This document shows, one piece after another, positions 1 through 10,300 of a DNA stretch of 64,000 nt. The stretch is from assembly GCA_910578845.1 (NCBI GenBank), contig CAJTSL010000018.1:1-64000 (forward strand), in the 5' to 3' direction. Below the pieces are notes generated by a model. That model was not told the origin of the DNA. It was given only the letters and a program-made list of their open reading frames with translations, and searched no databases. Position numbers and translations under genes: made by a program. Origin of the DNA: an uncultured Lachnospiraceae bacterium (GTDB taxonomy: Bacteria; Bacillota; Clostridia; Lachnospirales; Lachnospiraceae). How positions within the stretch are numbered: the first letter of the stretch is position 1; each line of letters begins with the position of its first letter.

Positions 1-70
1 AATGCGGCCCTGCGACGATTTGTCTATTTTGCATCATGTGCAGTTGCCAAAACTCAGTTTCGCAATCACC
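1..70. repeat. Partial copy of fold-back (MITE-like) element, cut by the window edge
   Basis: Positions 8-27 match 45922-45941 exactly over 20 bases. The segment ends in GTTTCGCAATCACC (57-70), which resembles the right terminal repeat of the complete element at 45777-45984. It is therefore read as the right part of a second copy. The stop codon of the neighbouring J-domain gene (66-68) lies inside the terminal repeat. The left part is outside the window. Confidence 0.6.
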
Positions 71-1388
71 TATGGCTATCTTCTTCTCCGCCCTCATATC
101 GGATGCCCACAATGATGTCCCCATCTAGTATATATTTCAAATTCCCTCCCCCCGACCGGTAATAAATCGCTTCTTCGCATCCTTCATTCTCTATGCTCTC
201 CTGTATCATATCCGGCTCTCCGTATAAAGATATCAGTTTCTCCCTCGTATCTCCTATGTATACTATTTTCTCACTCTCATAACCTTCTAGCCCGTCAAGA
301 ATGTTGTTCATTTTCTCATAATCTTTCAACCGTAAAAATTCTTCCTGCCACTTTGCGATCTGCTCTTCCTGCCGGCGCTGCTTTGCTTCCTTCTTGGACG
401 ATAATGAAGGTAAAATACCACCGAAAACAAGCGCAATTATCATAAAACATACAAATGACCTTCCTATTGCAGAAAAATTAGCAGAAGCATCCTTCAAAGT
501 ATTTTTCGCTTTATATGCACATCTTACTTTACTCTTCGCATACCCTACCGGATCCGCTCTTTCATTTTTCAGTACAATGTTGTTCTCTCTACTATACTGT
601 TCAATCCGCCTGATCTGCTCAGACAAGAATAGGCAAGTCTCTTTGTCGATTGACCGCCTTGAGACGGTGTCCCCCAAGCTATATAAAAATTCCTTCGTAC
701 TGATCAGGGGCAAAATTTCCTCATCCCAGAAAAAAGCTTCCCATTCTTTTTGATCAATTTTTCTTTTCGCGGAAATGCTCTTCCATCTCTCAAGAACCCT
801 TGCTAATGCTTTCCTTCGTTCTTCTTCATTTTGTCTTAGCTGTTCCTTGGAAAGCTGTTCCACCTCCTGAAATAACTTTCTAATTTCTTCTTCTGGCGAT
901 TTTTCTCCCGTGGGAGCCATTTTCTCTCTAATCGCTTCCATGCTTTCCGCTATGGATTTTTCTGATCGTTTCCATTTTCTTGGTAGCTTCTCTTCCGACG
1001 GCTCCCGCTTTCCCGGTATTTCCTCTTCCGATGGCTCCTGTTTCCCTGGTATCTTCTCTTCCGATGCTTTCCGTTTCCCTGGTAGCTTCTCTTCCGATGG
1101 CTCCCGATTTCCCGCTATCTTCTCTTCCGGCATGGCTTCCGACTGCGCCGTAGGTTCTATTGATTTCTTTACATCGTAACACTCGTCCTTTTGTGCTGCC
1201 TTCTCTAAATCGACAGACCGGCATGCGGTCTCATAAGCGTCATGGATTATTTCCCACTCCTTGGGATATTCTTCGGGATGGTACTGCTTCACCAGCCTCG
1301 CATAAGCTTTTTTAATCTCTCTTTTATCATCTGTCCTCCCGATTCCTAAAATCCGGAACGCTTCTTCCCTGCTCATCCATTTATTCAT
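66..1388 (-). CDS. Membrane-anchored J-domain protein with HPE motif and 11-residue repeats
   Basis: The N-terminus (about residues 6-58) is a J domain, the part of DnaJ-type co-chaperones that docks on Hsp70. The helix II/III loop reads HPE (residues 37-39) instead of HPD. A low-complexity linker of about five 11-residue units of the type PSEEKLPGKRK follows (residues 86-142), then a charged helical region. A single membrane segment lies near residues 309-329 and a domain of about 110 residues follows it. J domain and linker should lie in the cytoplasm and the last domain outside, if the usual positive-inside rule holds. The gene lies 10 bases downstream of an Hsp70 gene on the same strand, so the two products probably work together. 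The client is unknown. HPE in place of HPD seems common in Clostridia J-like proteins, but its effect on ATPase stimulation is not clear. Confidence 0.85.
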   Translation of the reverse strand: MNKWMSREEAFRILGIGRTDDKREIKKAYARLVKQYHPEEYPKEWEIIHDAYETACRSVDLEKAAQKDECYDVKKSIEPTAQSEAMPEEKIAGNREPSEEKLPGKRKASEEKIPGKQEPSEEEIPGKREPSEEKLPRKWKRSEKSIAESMEAIREKMAPTGEKSPEEEIRKLFQEVEQLSKEQLRQNEEERRKALARVLERWKSISAKRKIDQKEWEAFFWDEEILPLISTKEFLYSLGDTVSRRSIDKETCLFLSEQIRRIEQYSRENNIVLKNERADPVGYAKSKVRCAYKAKNTLKDASANFSAIGRSFVCFMIIALVFGGILPSLSSKKEAKQRRQEEQIAKWQEEFLRLKDYEKMNNILDGLEGYESEKIVYIGDTREKLISLYGEPDMIQESIENEGCEEAIYYRSGGGNLKYILDGDIIVGIRYEGGEEDSHR

Positions 1389-1398
1389 GAAGCCTACG

Positions 1399-3240
1399 CT
1401 ACTCCTTATCCTCTTCCCATTCCTTGAACAGATTTTCTACCTCTTCCTTATCCATCTCATCGTCTTCGCCCTGATACCAGCTTCCGTCCCGTAACGCCTC
1501 CTCGGGAAAGTCTAAGAAAGCATTCATCATGCCCTCTATATAAGCAATGAAAACCGTCGTGTACTTCCTGACTTTCGGCAGATGATAGATGTCATGCGCC
1601 ATCACATACTGGAAATATTGTAATCTCTTGACAATCTCTTTTTTTATTTCCTCATCACAGCTTTGCACATATAAGCGCTTCCCCCATTCCAGGACATAAA
1701 TGTTTTCCTCCTCATCGGCAGGGTTGATCTTTATCTTCTGGAATTCTATGAGCTTCTCCTTAACCTGCTGCTCCGTCATCCCCAGTTCCTTATTGACGAT
1801 AACAAGCCTCTTCTCCTCATATATCATCGGAATCCTTGCATTTACTTCCAAAACGCCGTTGATGTCATAGGTAAAACGGACGAAACACTGTAACTGTCCT
1901 GTCGGCATCCGCGGGATGCTAAAAAGGATCTCTCCTAAATACAGATTATCTTCCGCGTAGATCCCCTCTCCCTGATAGATTTTCAGGCTAATCTGCGACT
2001 GGTTGTCATGTGCGTTCACATATATCTGTTCCCTGCTGACCGGCAGCGGGCTGTTCCTCTCTATCATATAAGACATCAATGGCTTCTCAGGGTTCTGTGG
2101 GTTGACGACATTCACGCCGAGCGAAAAAGGGCAAATATCCGTTAACAGCATATCCTTAATATCCTCTTTGCGCTCCTTAATGCCCGCATATATGCCACAT
2201 CCGAGCGCAATCATATAATCGGGCTCTATTGCTTCCACATCTTCACGCCCGAGCAGATACTGTAAATATTGTTGTACAACTGGCATCTTACAGGAACCGC
2301 CCACAAGCACAATCTGGTGTACCTTTGCAGGTGTCATATGCGCGTCCATCAATACCCTCTTGACAGGTTTTCCCATCTTCTCGAATAAAGGAGCGCATAT
2401 CCTAACAACATCTTTACGGGATATCTCAATCTTGTTATTAATTTCATGACAATTCACGGCCATTTCGGCGACTGTTTTCTTCGTCAGCTCCTGTTTACAT
2501 TGCTCCGCGCTCTTGCGGATCATCGCCTTAGTCTCAGGCTGCATCGCGTCAAAGTCCAGTCCCAGGGAGCGAATGAAATAAGCCGCGAGCATATCGTCAA
2601 AGTCCTGCCCGCCCAACTGATTGTCCCCACTGACAGCCAGTATTTCGATGACATTATCAAAACACTCGACTAAGGAGACGTCTAACGTCCCGCCGCCGAA
2701 ATCAAATACGAGCTGGACGATATCATCGTCTTCTTCCTCCGTGCTGCTTCTATACACATCCTGCCTCAATGTCCGGCAAGCAAGCGCCGCTGCGGACGGT
2801 TCGTTAATAATCCGCTCCACCTTTAATCCGGCTATTATGCCTGCACGTTTCGTCGCATTACGCGCCATATCGTTAAAATAGGCAGGCACGCTGATGATCG
2901 CCTCTTCAACAGGCTCTTCCAGATACCTTTCCGCATCTTCTTTGAGCCGCTTCAAGATAAAAGCCGACAGCTCCTCCGGCAAAAAGATCCTGCCGCCTAA
3001 CTGATACTTTTTCGCCGTTCCCATGAAACGCTTGAATACGCCCGCTGTATCTTTTGGATGGGATGAAAGGCGTTCCTTCGCTGCCTTCCCCACGTATACG
3101 GTCCCATCTTCCAAAACGCTGACAACGCTTGGCGTCAGGTATTCCCCGAATGCATTGGGTATTAATGTGCTTTTCCCATCCTTCCATACTGCGGCAAGGC
3201 TGTTCGTCGTGCCCAAATCAATGCCAATAATCCTGCTCAT
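1399..3240 (-). CDS. Hsp70 family chaperone (DnaK-like, non-canonical)
   Basis: The protein has the Hsp70 actin-like ATPase fold. The phosphate-binding loop GIDLGTTNS is at residues 5-13, a second phosphate loop VFDFGGGTLDVSL lies near residues 178-190, and VLVGGSCKMP lies near residue 312. A substrate-binding beta domain follows from about residue 370, then a shorter, acidic helical C-terminus. At 613 residues it is about DnaK size, but no GrpE or classical DnaJ is nearby and the C-terminus does not look like DnaK. It is more likely a specialised Hsp70 that serves its partner J protein and perhaps the large protein encoded just upstream. The start has the expected N-terminus MSRIIGIDLGTTN. 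Confidence 0.9.
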   Translation of the reverse strand: MSRIIGIDLGTTNSLAAVWKDGKSTLIPNAFGEYLTPSVVSVLEDGTVYVGKAAKERLSSHPKDTAGVFKRFMGTAKKYQLGGRIFLPEELSAFILKRLKEDAERYLEEPVEEAIISVPAYFNDMARNATKRAGIIAGLKVERIINEPSAAALACRTLRQDVYRSSTEEEDDDIVQLVFDFGGGTLDVSLVECFDNVIEILAVSGDNQLGGQDFDDMLAAYFIRSLGLDFDAMQPETKAMIRKSAEQCKQELTKKTVAEMAVNCHEINNKIEISRKDVVRICAPLFEKMGKPVKRVLMDAHMTPAKVHQIVLVGGSCKMPVVQQYLQYLLGREDVEAIEPDYMIALGCGIYAGIKERKEDIKDMLLTDICPFSLGVNVVNPQNPEKPLMSYMIERNSPLPVSREQIYVNAHDNQSQISLKIYQGEGIYAEDNLYLGEILFSIPRMPTGQLQCFVRFTYDINGVLEVNARIPMIYEEKRLVIVNKELGMTEQQVKEKLIEFQKIKINPADEEENIYVLEWGKRLYVQSCDEEIKKEIVKRLQYFQYVMAHDIYHLPKVRKYTTVFIAYIEGMMNAFLDFPEEALRDGSWYQGEDDEMDKEEVENLFKEWEEDKE

Positions 3241-3284
3241 ACTGCTGCCTCCCTCTTAAGCTGTCCCCTATATCCGCTTCCCAA

Positions 3285-5822
3285 TCATAGTTCCAGATCT
3301 CTAATCCCCATATCCGGCCCATCTTTTTTCTTAAGCAGGAAGAACCTGCCCTGCACGCACATAATGCTCTTCCCGTTAGCATCTGTCAAAATATCCATAT
3401 CCGTATACTCCTTAGTCCCGTTATCATAAGTGATGACATTGACACAGCAGACCGGCGCTTCCAGGGCGAGATCCTTTGGCTGCCCATACACTTCATATAA
3501 ATTCTCCAGGCTGGTATAATAATATCCATAGGAAGAAGCGCTTCCCTGCTTATTGTTAGAGACAATCCGCACCAGCCGCTTGCCGTCCAGATAGATTCCC
3601 CGCAAGTTCTCCGTGATCTTCTGCTCCACTGCAAATTCCTGCCTTGTCTCATCCGTTACCCGGCAGCTTACCGATTCCCCCAGATATTCTACAGCAATCC
3701 ACTCCCCATGGATGCTAAGACACTCCACTTCCATATCATTCAAGTACCAAGGTGTGATCTCTCCCCATCCGGAATCTCTTATATAAGGCGAGACAACAAC
3801 ACGTTTATCGGTAATATAAACCATGCTCCCGATCTCTGATCGGGAATCAAAATCATATAAAGCGACTCCCTTGATTTTGCCATCCGCATCACGCTTTGGC
3901 AGGCATAAATAGTACATGCCCTGATAAGGCAGGAAATAATGCTCTTTTGTCGGCGCCACCGTCCTTCTTGCCTTGGGCGTCCGGAATTGCCCATTCCCAT
4001 CCTCACGGCATGTGAAATAGAAATATTGATATCCCCCATCATTCCTCTCTGACAGAAGCAAAACATCCCGCCTGCCGTCTGGCTGCTCAATCAGTTCCCA
4101 TTCCCTATCCAAAAACGCCCCCTCATGGTAAGCATCCACATCTATGATCTCCATCCTCCCATCCGCTTCCCTGCGGACGTATTCATTTTTCTCCGCTGTT
4201 GTAAGACGTCTTGCCCCGCCCTGTCCCTCCTGTAAATAGTCTTCTATTGTTCCCGCCTGCATCTTATCAGACAACTCTCCGATCAGCTCCCCACAATTCG
4301 TTTGGTTACGGTAATCGTCTTTATCATAATATACAGGAATCCCGAAACGGGAATAACAGTCAAAGCCGCTCCGCCCTCTGCGCTCCTTGTCCGGCAGCAC
4401 CGGATTGATCGAAATCTCTTCGCCTTCTGCTCCCCACATCTTCACATTCGCATATAACTGCTCTATCATATGCTCAATAGCAAACGGCTTCATTGGCTCG
4501 TCAGTTATGATATCAGCATCCAAGTCCGCATAGAATTCCTGCTTAAGCTGCGTGCGCAGGACATAGCCGCAGCCAAAATCCGCCCATATGATATAGCACC
4601 GTTCCTTCACTAAAATGGATGGTTCATAATAACATGGCATATAATATACTTCTACGCCGTCAACCGACATAGTACGGATCGCCCCCATCCTACTGTAATA
4701 CCCTGTAAAAACATCGTCATAAATCACGGAAGGCGCCTTCTCGATATCCCAGCATTTTATAAGGCTGTAAGCGATCTGAAAAGTCTCGTTCCCGTCTTCC
4801 ATCGTAGCTACGAGCATCTCCCCTCCCAGGACTTTCTCCGGCTCCATCCCAGAAAAGCCTGACCATTCGGGAACTTGCATGACAATCTCCCCATCCCCGG
4901 AAGCGATTGTCTCAAACGAGCCTTGTACTGTAAGCCGCCTGCCTTCCTCGTCGTTTGCAATATCGTCTTCAAGGTCATAATCATAAAAAGTACCGTCTTC
5001 TAGCTGCACAAGCGTGTGCTTGACTATTTGTTTTCCATAGGTATAATTATCCCCGACCTCATAAGTGATTTCCAGATCCATTCTGTCATCCTGGTTCACA
5101 TCTACCAGTTTTGCATACAAGCCTTGCGAACTCTTATGATAAGGAAGGGCAAAATGATACAATATATTCCCGCTCTTATCCTCTAAGTAGCTATCCATCC
5201 TCTTCTTCTCACCTGCAATCTCCGCGTATACGAAATTTGCATCCTGCCACATGCCCCCGACATCCGTAAATGTCCCTGCCACCGGAAAATAACTTCTTAC
5301 ATCGGCACAATCTATGACATCCTGTAACGTATATGGCCGAAAGAACCATTTGCCGTCCGCAATGTCCTCCGTGCCGGATGCCCATTGCTCATAATCAAAA
5401 GACGCCTCTACCACACCGCCTCCGTGGAATATGATCACCAGCCATCCCCGGTTCCCCGCCTCGTCCGCAAATTGGCATGTTGCGACATCATCCTTCAGCC
5501 TGCCTTCGAAGTCTCCGATATAATCGTTTTTTTCATAAGACGTAGTATAAAAATCCGGCTCTGCAATCCCTCCGGTCGCTATCTTCCCACGGATGATATG
5601 CTCATCAAAATACGTTATACGGAAAGAAATCTTATCCTTATAAGATTCCCCATAATCACCATGTTCCCCCCGCCATTCTTTCACGACCCAGATTTTGCCC
5701 GGATAATAGGCAAAGTCAATCCCTGATCTTCTCACAAGCCCACCTTTGCTAAAAAGCACGAATACCAAGGCAGCCACGCCAAGCAATAGACATCCAAGCA
5801 AATTCCTTTTCTTCTTTATCAT
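3285..5822 (-). CDS. Large membrane-anchored protein of unknown function
   Basis: I do not recognise the family. A basic N-terminus and a hydrophobic segment at about residues 8-27 suggest a signal anchor with about 815 residues outside the membrane. LLGC is present in that segment, but it sits too early and is not followed by a normal lipoprotein linker. The rest is rich in aromatic and acidic residues and in short beta-type stretches. It is the first of three closely spaced genes (45 bases to the Hsp70 gene), so it may be the client or partner of the Hsp70/J pair. That link is inference from position only. Confidence 0.6.
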   Translation of the reverse strand: MIKKKRNLLGCLLLGVAALVFVLFSKGGLVRRSGIDFAYYPGKIWVVKEWRGEHGDYGESYKDKISFRITYFDEHIIRGKIATGGIAEPDFYTTSYEKNDYIGDFEGRLKDDVATCQFADEAGNRGWLVIIFHGGGVVEASFDYEQWASGTEDIADGKWFFRPYTLQDVIDCADVRSYFPVAGTFTDVGGMWQDANFVYAEIAGEKKRMDSYLEDKSGNILYHFALPYHKSSQGLYAKLVDVNQDDRMDLEITYEVGDNYTYGKQIVKHTLVQLEDGTFYDYDLEDDIANDEEGRRLTVQGSFETIASGDGEIVMQVPEWSGFSGMEPEKVLGGEMLVATMEDGNETFQIAYSLIKCWDIEKAPSVIYDDVFTGYYSRMGAIRTMSVDGVEVYYMPCYYEPSILVKERCYIIWADFGCGYVLRTQLKQEFYADLDADIITDEPMKPFAIEHMIEQLYANVKMWGAEGEEISINPVLPDKERRGRSGFDCYSRFGIPVYYDKDDYRNQTNCGELIGELSDKMQAGTIEDYLQEGQGGARRLTTAEKNEYVRREADGRMEIIDVDAYHEGAFLDREWELIEQPDGRRDVLLLSERNDGGYQYFYFTCREDGNGQFRTPKARRTVAPTKEHYFLPYQGMYYLCLPKRDADGKIKGVALYDFDSRSEIGSMVYITDKRVVVSPYIRDSGWGEITPWYLNDMEVECLSIHGEWIAVEYLGESVSCRVTDETRQEFAVEQKITENLRGIYLDGKRLVRIVSNNKQGSASSYGYYYTSLENLYEVYGQPKDLALEAPVCCVNVITYDNGTKEYTDMDILTDANGKSIMCVQGRFFLLKKKDGPDMGIRDLEL

Positions 5823-5854
5823 CCGCTCTCCTTATTCATTACCCCAGCCAAACG

Positions 5855-7231
5855 CTAAATCACCCGGAACTCTTTCCACCGTCCGCTTCGCCAACGCCAA
5901 AGGATCAGCCCGGCCTTGACAATCCAGTCGCACGCCATTGCCATCGTCACGCCAATGACGCCAAGGCGGCATACGATGCCGAATACGACAGACAGAGACG
6001 TCCGGCATACCACAGTGGCAAAAATAGCCGCGAACATAGTAAAGCGTGCGTCTCCCGCTGCCCGCATGCCATGGGAAACGGAAAAGGCAACCGGACAGAA
6101 CATCGCATTGAAGCTATTATGTAAGAAAACTAATATCATAACGAGCCTTGCAGTTTCATCACTTAGGCTATATACCTGTAGCAAAAACGGGACGATTGCG
6201 AAGAATACCACATTCCAGCCAAACGCTCCCAGATAAGTTATCCGCAAAAGCTTCTTCATATAGTATTCCGCGCCTTCTTTATCTCCCGCTCCCATGTACT
6301 GCCCAATGACTGTGATAAAGACAGGCCCCATCGCCGCGGTAAAAAGCGAAGCCATAGACCAGAAGCTCTGCGATACGCCATAAGCCGCGATCTGTACTGT
6401 GCCAAACATTGCGATGATCGAGCTCAAGGCAACTTTCGCAATCTGGAACAGGCCGTTCTCAATACTATTGGGGACAGCAATATGGAAAATCCTCGCAATC
6501 ATCCGGCTATCCCACATAAAGACCCATTTCGTCCGGATCGCGATGGGATTGCCCGGATCCCTGATGAGATATAACATCGCTGCTGCCGCAAAGAACCGGG
6601 AAAGCAAGGACGGATAGGCAACGCCCGCCACACCTGCATGGAGGGCAAAGACGCCAATCGCATTGCCTATGACATTGATCACATTCATGATTATGGAAAC
6701 TTTCATCAGAACTTTAGTCCTGCTCATGCTGCGGAACAGTCCGGCACAAGCATTGTAAAGCGAAAGAAACGGAAAAGAAAATGCTGAAATGCGCAAATAA
6801 GTAAGACCTGCTTCTAAAACGTCCTCTTCGACCTGTCCGAATAAAAGAAGGAAAATCTGCCGGCCGAAAAGCAATAAGACGCCCATCATCACCACCGAGA
6901 CCAAACCGATCATCATCACAAGCTGGCTCGCCGCCTGCGTGCCTTTCTCCCTGTCCCCGCTTCCTATATACTGGCTTGCCACTACCGCGCCACCGGAAGC
7001 CAATGCCGAAAACACCATGATGAATACATTGTTAAGCTGGTTAATAAGCGAGACGCCTGAAACAGCAGCTTCCCCGACATGGCTGATCATCAGCGTATCC
7101 GCAATGCCGACTAAGAGGGCAAGGAATTGCTCGACGACAATCGGGATAATCAGGCTTTTCAATGCCGCATTGGAAAAGCGCTTCCTCTCTTCGGGTATCT
7201 GCTGTCTTGGTTCCAATATTCGGTTAAGCAA
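5855..7231 (-). CDS. MATE family multidrug/cation antiporter
   Basis: This is a polytopic membrane protein with about twelve hydrophobic helices in two similar halves, the layout of MATE exporters that use Na+ or H+ gradients to expel cationic drugs or metabolites. Recognisable stretches are VGIADTLMISHVGEAAVSGV in the first half and VALSSIIAMFGTVQIAAYGV in the second. The chosen start is a TTG at 7229-7231 because GGAGG lies 7 bases upstream; a further upstream TTG at 7267 has no ribosome site. Length is about 458 residues, normal for the family. The substrate cannot be told from sequence. Confidence 0.88.
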   Translation of the reverse strand: MLNRILEPRQQIPEERKRFSNAALKSLIIPIVVEQFLALLVGIADTLMISHVGEAAVSGVSLINQLNNVFIMVFSALASGGAVVASQYIGSGDREKGTQAASQLVMMIGLVSVVMMGVLLLFGRQIFLLLFGQVEEDVLEAGLTYLRISAFSFPFLSLYNACAGLFRSMSRTKVLMKVSIIMNVINVIGNAIGVFALHAGVAGVAYPSLLSRFFAAAAMLYLIRDPGNPIAIRTKWVFMWDSRMIARIFHIAVPNSIENGLFQIAKVALSSIIAMFGTVQIAAYGVSQSFWSMASLFTAAMGPVFITVIGQYMGAGDKEGAEYYMKKLLRITYLGAFGWNVVFFAIVPFLLQVYSLSDETARLVMILVFLHNSFNAMFCPVAFSVSHGMRAAGDARFTMFAAIFATVVCRTSLSVVFGIVCRLGVIGVTMAMACDWIVKAGLILWRWRSGRWKEFRVI

Positions 7232-7314
7232 GGTATCGCCTCCGTTCTTCCCGCATTCACAGAACAATATACTAAAATGATACTATAATATCTACCCCAT
7301 TGCAACTTGTCATT

Positions 7315-7366
7315 GTCCTTCGCTACGCAAAACCGATAAACCGGTGAACGGCATCTATCGAAGGAC
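7315..7366. other. Inverted repeat downstream of sbcC
   Basis: GTCCTTCG (7315-7322) and CGAAGGAC (7359-7366) form an 8-bp inverted repeat with a 36-base middle. It sits between the end of sbcC and the start of the MATE gene. There is no T-run after it on the minus strand, so it is not a standard intrinsic terminator. It may be a weak 3' end structure. Confidence 0.3.
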
Positions 7367-7371
7367 TCTCC

Positions 7372-10300
7372 CTAGAATCCCGTATCCACACGAATCCTGC
7401 TCCCGTCCTTTGTCTTTTTGACCTTAATCTGCTGGGGGATATTCTCGATAAGCTCCTCGCGATGACTGATGACGCCAACAAGCTTATTACGCTCCGATAG
7501 GTTCATCAAGATGTCCAAAGCGCTTTCGATGGATTTCTTATCTAAGGTGCCAAATCCTTCATCTACAAAGAGCGCATCCATCTGCACACCGCCAAGATGG
7601 GAAGATACCGTATCGGAAAGGCCAAGCGCTAAGCTTAAGGATGCTTTGAAGCTTTCTCCCCCGGACAGGCTTCCGACCGGCCTTCTATAACCGGTGAAAT
7701 GATCCTGCACTTCCAAATCCAAGACCGTCTTGCTTCTTTTATCATCGGAATCCTCTTTCCTAAAAAGCTCATATTGCCCATCGCTCATCGGCAAAAGACG
7801 CCTGTTCGCTGCGGCGATAATCTGGTCAAACCCTGCCGCCTGGATATACTGTTCAAACGTGATCTTTGCCTTATTGGGGATATCCCCCATGATGAGCGCA
7901 TACAATCGGTTGCATATTTCATTTTCTTTGCGGAATTTTTCCAGCGTGCTTTTTTGTCCGGCTATTTTCTTCCTCACGTCCTCATTTTCCCTGATCCGGT
8001 AACCGATCTGTATATTCTTCTGTCTGCACGCCTCTACAATAGCGCCCTGCTCCTCCACTTGCTTTTGCAGCGCTTCCTCGTCTGCCATCAGCTTGCCTTT
8101 GGCGTCCTCTTTAGCCTGTCTTAACTGTTCTGCATTAATCTTCACGGCCTGCCGATAGCCATTCACACACGCTTCCGTCCTCGCAATCTCTGACTCGTCT
8201 GCCAAGTTTTCCAGGAAGTCATCTGTATTCTCAAACCGCTTTGCCGCTAATGCCTGCGCAAAGTTTTTCTCAGATGCAGTTACCCTTCCTTTCCGTTCTT
8301 CTAAAGATTCTGCAAGCGTCGCATATGCAGCCAAGACTGCGGCCTTTTCTCTTTCCGCCTCCTGCTTTGCCTGCTGTGAGGCCTCTATCTTAGCCAGAAG
8401 CTGCTCCGCTTCCTGACTTGCCTTTTCCTGTTCTCTTACAGCCGTTTCTAAGTCCGCATATTCCAGTTTCCCAAACTCTCTTAACGCAGTCTTCTTCTCC
8501 GCATATAGAGTCTTATTCCCCTCTCTTCTTAGCCGGTTCTCCTCTATCTTGCGCGCAATCTCCTCAGATTCTTCTCCTCTTGCCGCCTCTAGCGCCTGCA
8601 TGGCAGCATCGAATAGCGCGCAATCTTCCCGTAACAGGCTTTCTGCCTCTTCCTGTTTTGCAATCCGCTCCGTTAACCGCTTCTGTCCGTCGTCTGCCAG
8701 ACAAAAGACCATCTCCATCGGAACAGGCTCCTCCATAGGCGCAGCCTTTGCCAAGCCGCTCTCCTTACGGATGCTCTCCAGAAGCCGCTCCCTTAGCTGC
8801 TCTTCTATGGACGATGCCGTTATTTTCGCCCTTTCGGTTTCTACCAGCGCACGCTCCTTTTCCAGTTTTAACTGCTTAGCCATTTCCTGCTTGTTGCGCA
8901 GCCCCTCTTCCGAAACTGTCTTATCCGGCAAAACGGCAGGGTTTGGATGTTCCAGCGAACCGCATACCGGACATGCGCATCCTGCCCGCAGCCCCTGCGC
9001 TAAGAGCCCGGCGCGGCAATTATCCAGGTGGCTTTCATAGCGGAGCCGTTCTTCTTCGGCGCTCTGATACGCTTCCTGCGCCTGAGAGAAAACCTCCTGC
9101 TTCTTCTCAAAGTCCTTCCGCGCCTTCTTATACGCCGGGATGTCCCGCTGCCTGATCTCCTCAAATGTCTCTTTTAACGCTACAAGCGCCTTTCTCTCCC
9201 CTTCTGACTTTGCCAGCTCTACGGCACAGTCTTTGCGTTCCTTGATGGTACTTTCTAATGCCGCCATCTTCTCTTGCAACGCTTTCTCTTCTTTCTTCAG
9301 CGCCTCTTCCTTCTCCTGATCGCTTTCTATTTCCTTCTCTAAGGAAGCAGCCTCTAAGAGAAGCCTGTCCCGTTCCTCATATTTCCCAATCTCTCCCTGC
9401 AAACGCTCCGCTTTCTTGGCTAACTGCTCCGCTCTTTCTTTCTCCGCCAAAGCCGCTTGCAGGCTCTCCGCCGCCGCTATCAAGTTTAGCGCGGCTGCTT
9501 CCTTCTCCCTCTCCTTAGCCGTCATCTGCATAGCGATCGCCTGCACCTCTGCTTCTTCTTTTCGCCATAGGTCATAAACAGGCTTTACTTCCCTGAGCGC
9601 CACTTTCTTACGGGCAAGCGCAAGCTCTGTCCTCTCCATCTCCTCTTTTTGCCCGTCAAGAGCTTCCTTTTCCCGGACAAACTTCTCTAAGCGGCGCAAG
9701 AACTCATTGTTCATATGGGCATTGCCAAGCTCTCTCTTATTCTCTTCCAGAAGGCGATCCGCCGCCGTGAACGTTTTCTCTCCTTCTGCGTACAGACGCT
9801 TATCGACTAACAGGATATCCTCCAATAGTTGGAGCATTTCCGCCAAGTTCCATGCGCTGCCACTATTTCGCGCCTTCTCCTGCATGGAGGCAAGCGCCTC
9901 TGCAAGCTCGCCCTCTTCCGGCGAAACCGCATCATTAAAATATTGTATGATGCTCTCCTCAGCCGTCTTCTTCCCGGCAAAGCTCGCATTCCTTCTGTCC
10001 TTTAACTGATATCCCATGCTCTGGTATGCCGACGTCATGAAGATCGTCCGTAAGATTTTCGTCCGCTCCTCCGTCGAGGCATTCAGCAACGCCCAGAATT
10101 CTCCTTGGGCGATCATCGCAATCTGCTTAAACTGCTTATAATCTATGAGCAGCAACTCCTTTACCGCATGGTTTACTGCCGTTGCCCCCTCGATTGGCGC
10201 CTCCCCCTCCGGATAAAAGACCGCCTTTTCTTTCACGGTCACCATGCCTTTTCCGCGTGCCTTTGGCCTCTCATAGGCAGGCTGCCTATATACATGGTAC

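Noticed and set aside
910..1179. Plus-strand frame with FSSDGSRFPG repeats
   Set aside because: It is the opposite-strand shadow of the 33-bp repeats in the J-protein gene.
3285..5822. Lipoprotein call for the large unknown protein, because of LLGC near residue 10
   Set aside because: The Cys lies at the beginning of the hydrophobic segment, so signal peptidase II cleavage is not likely.
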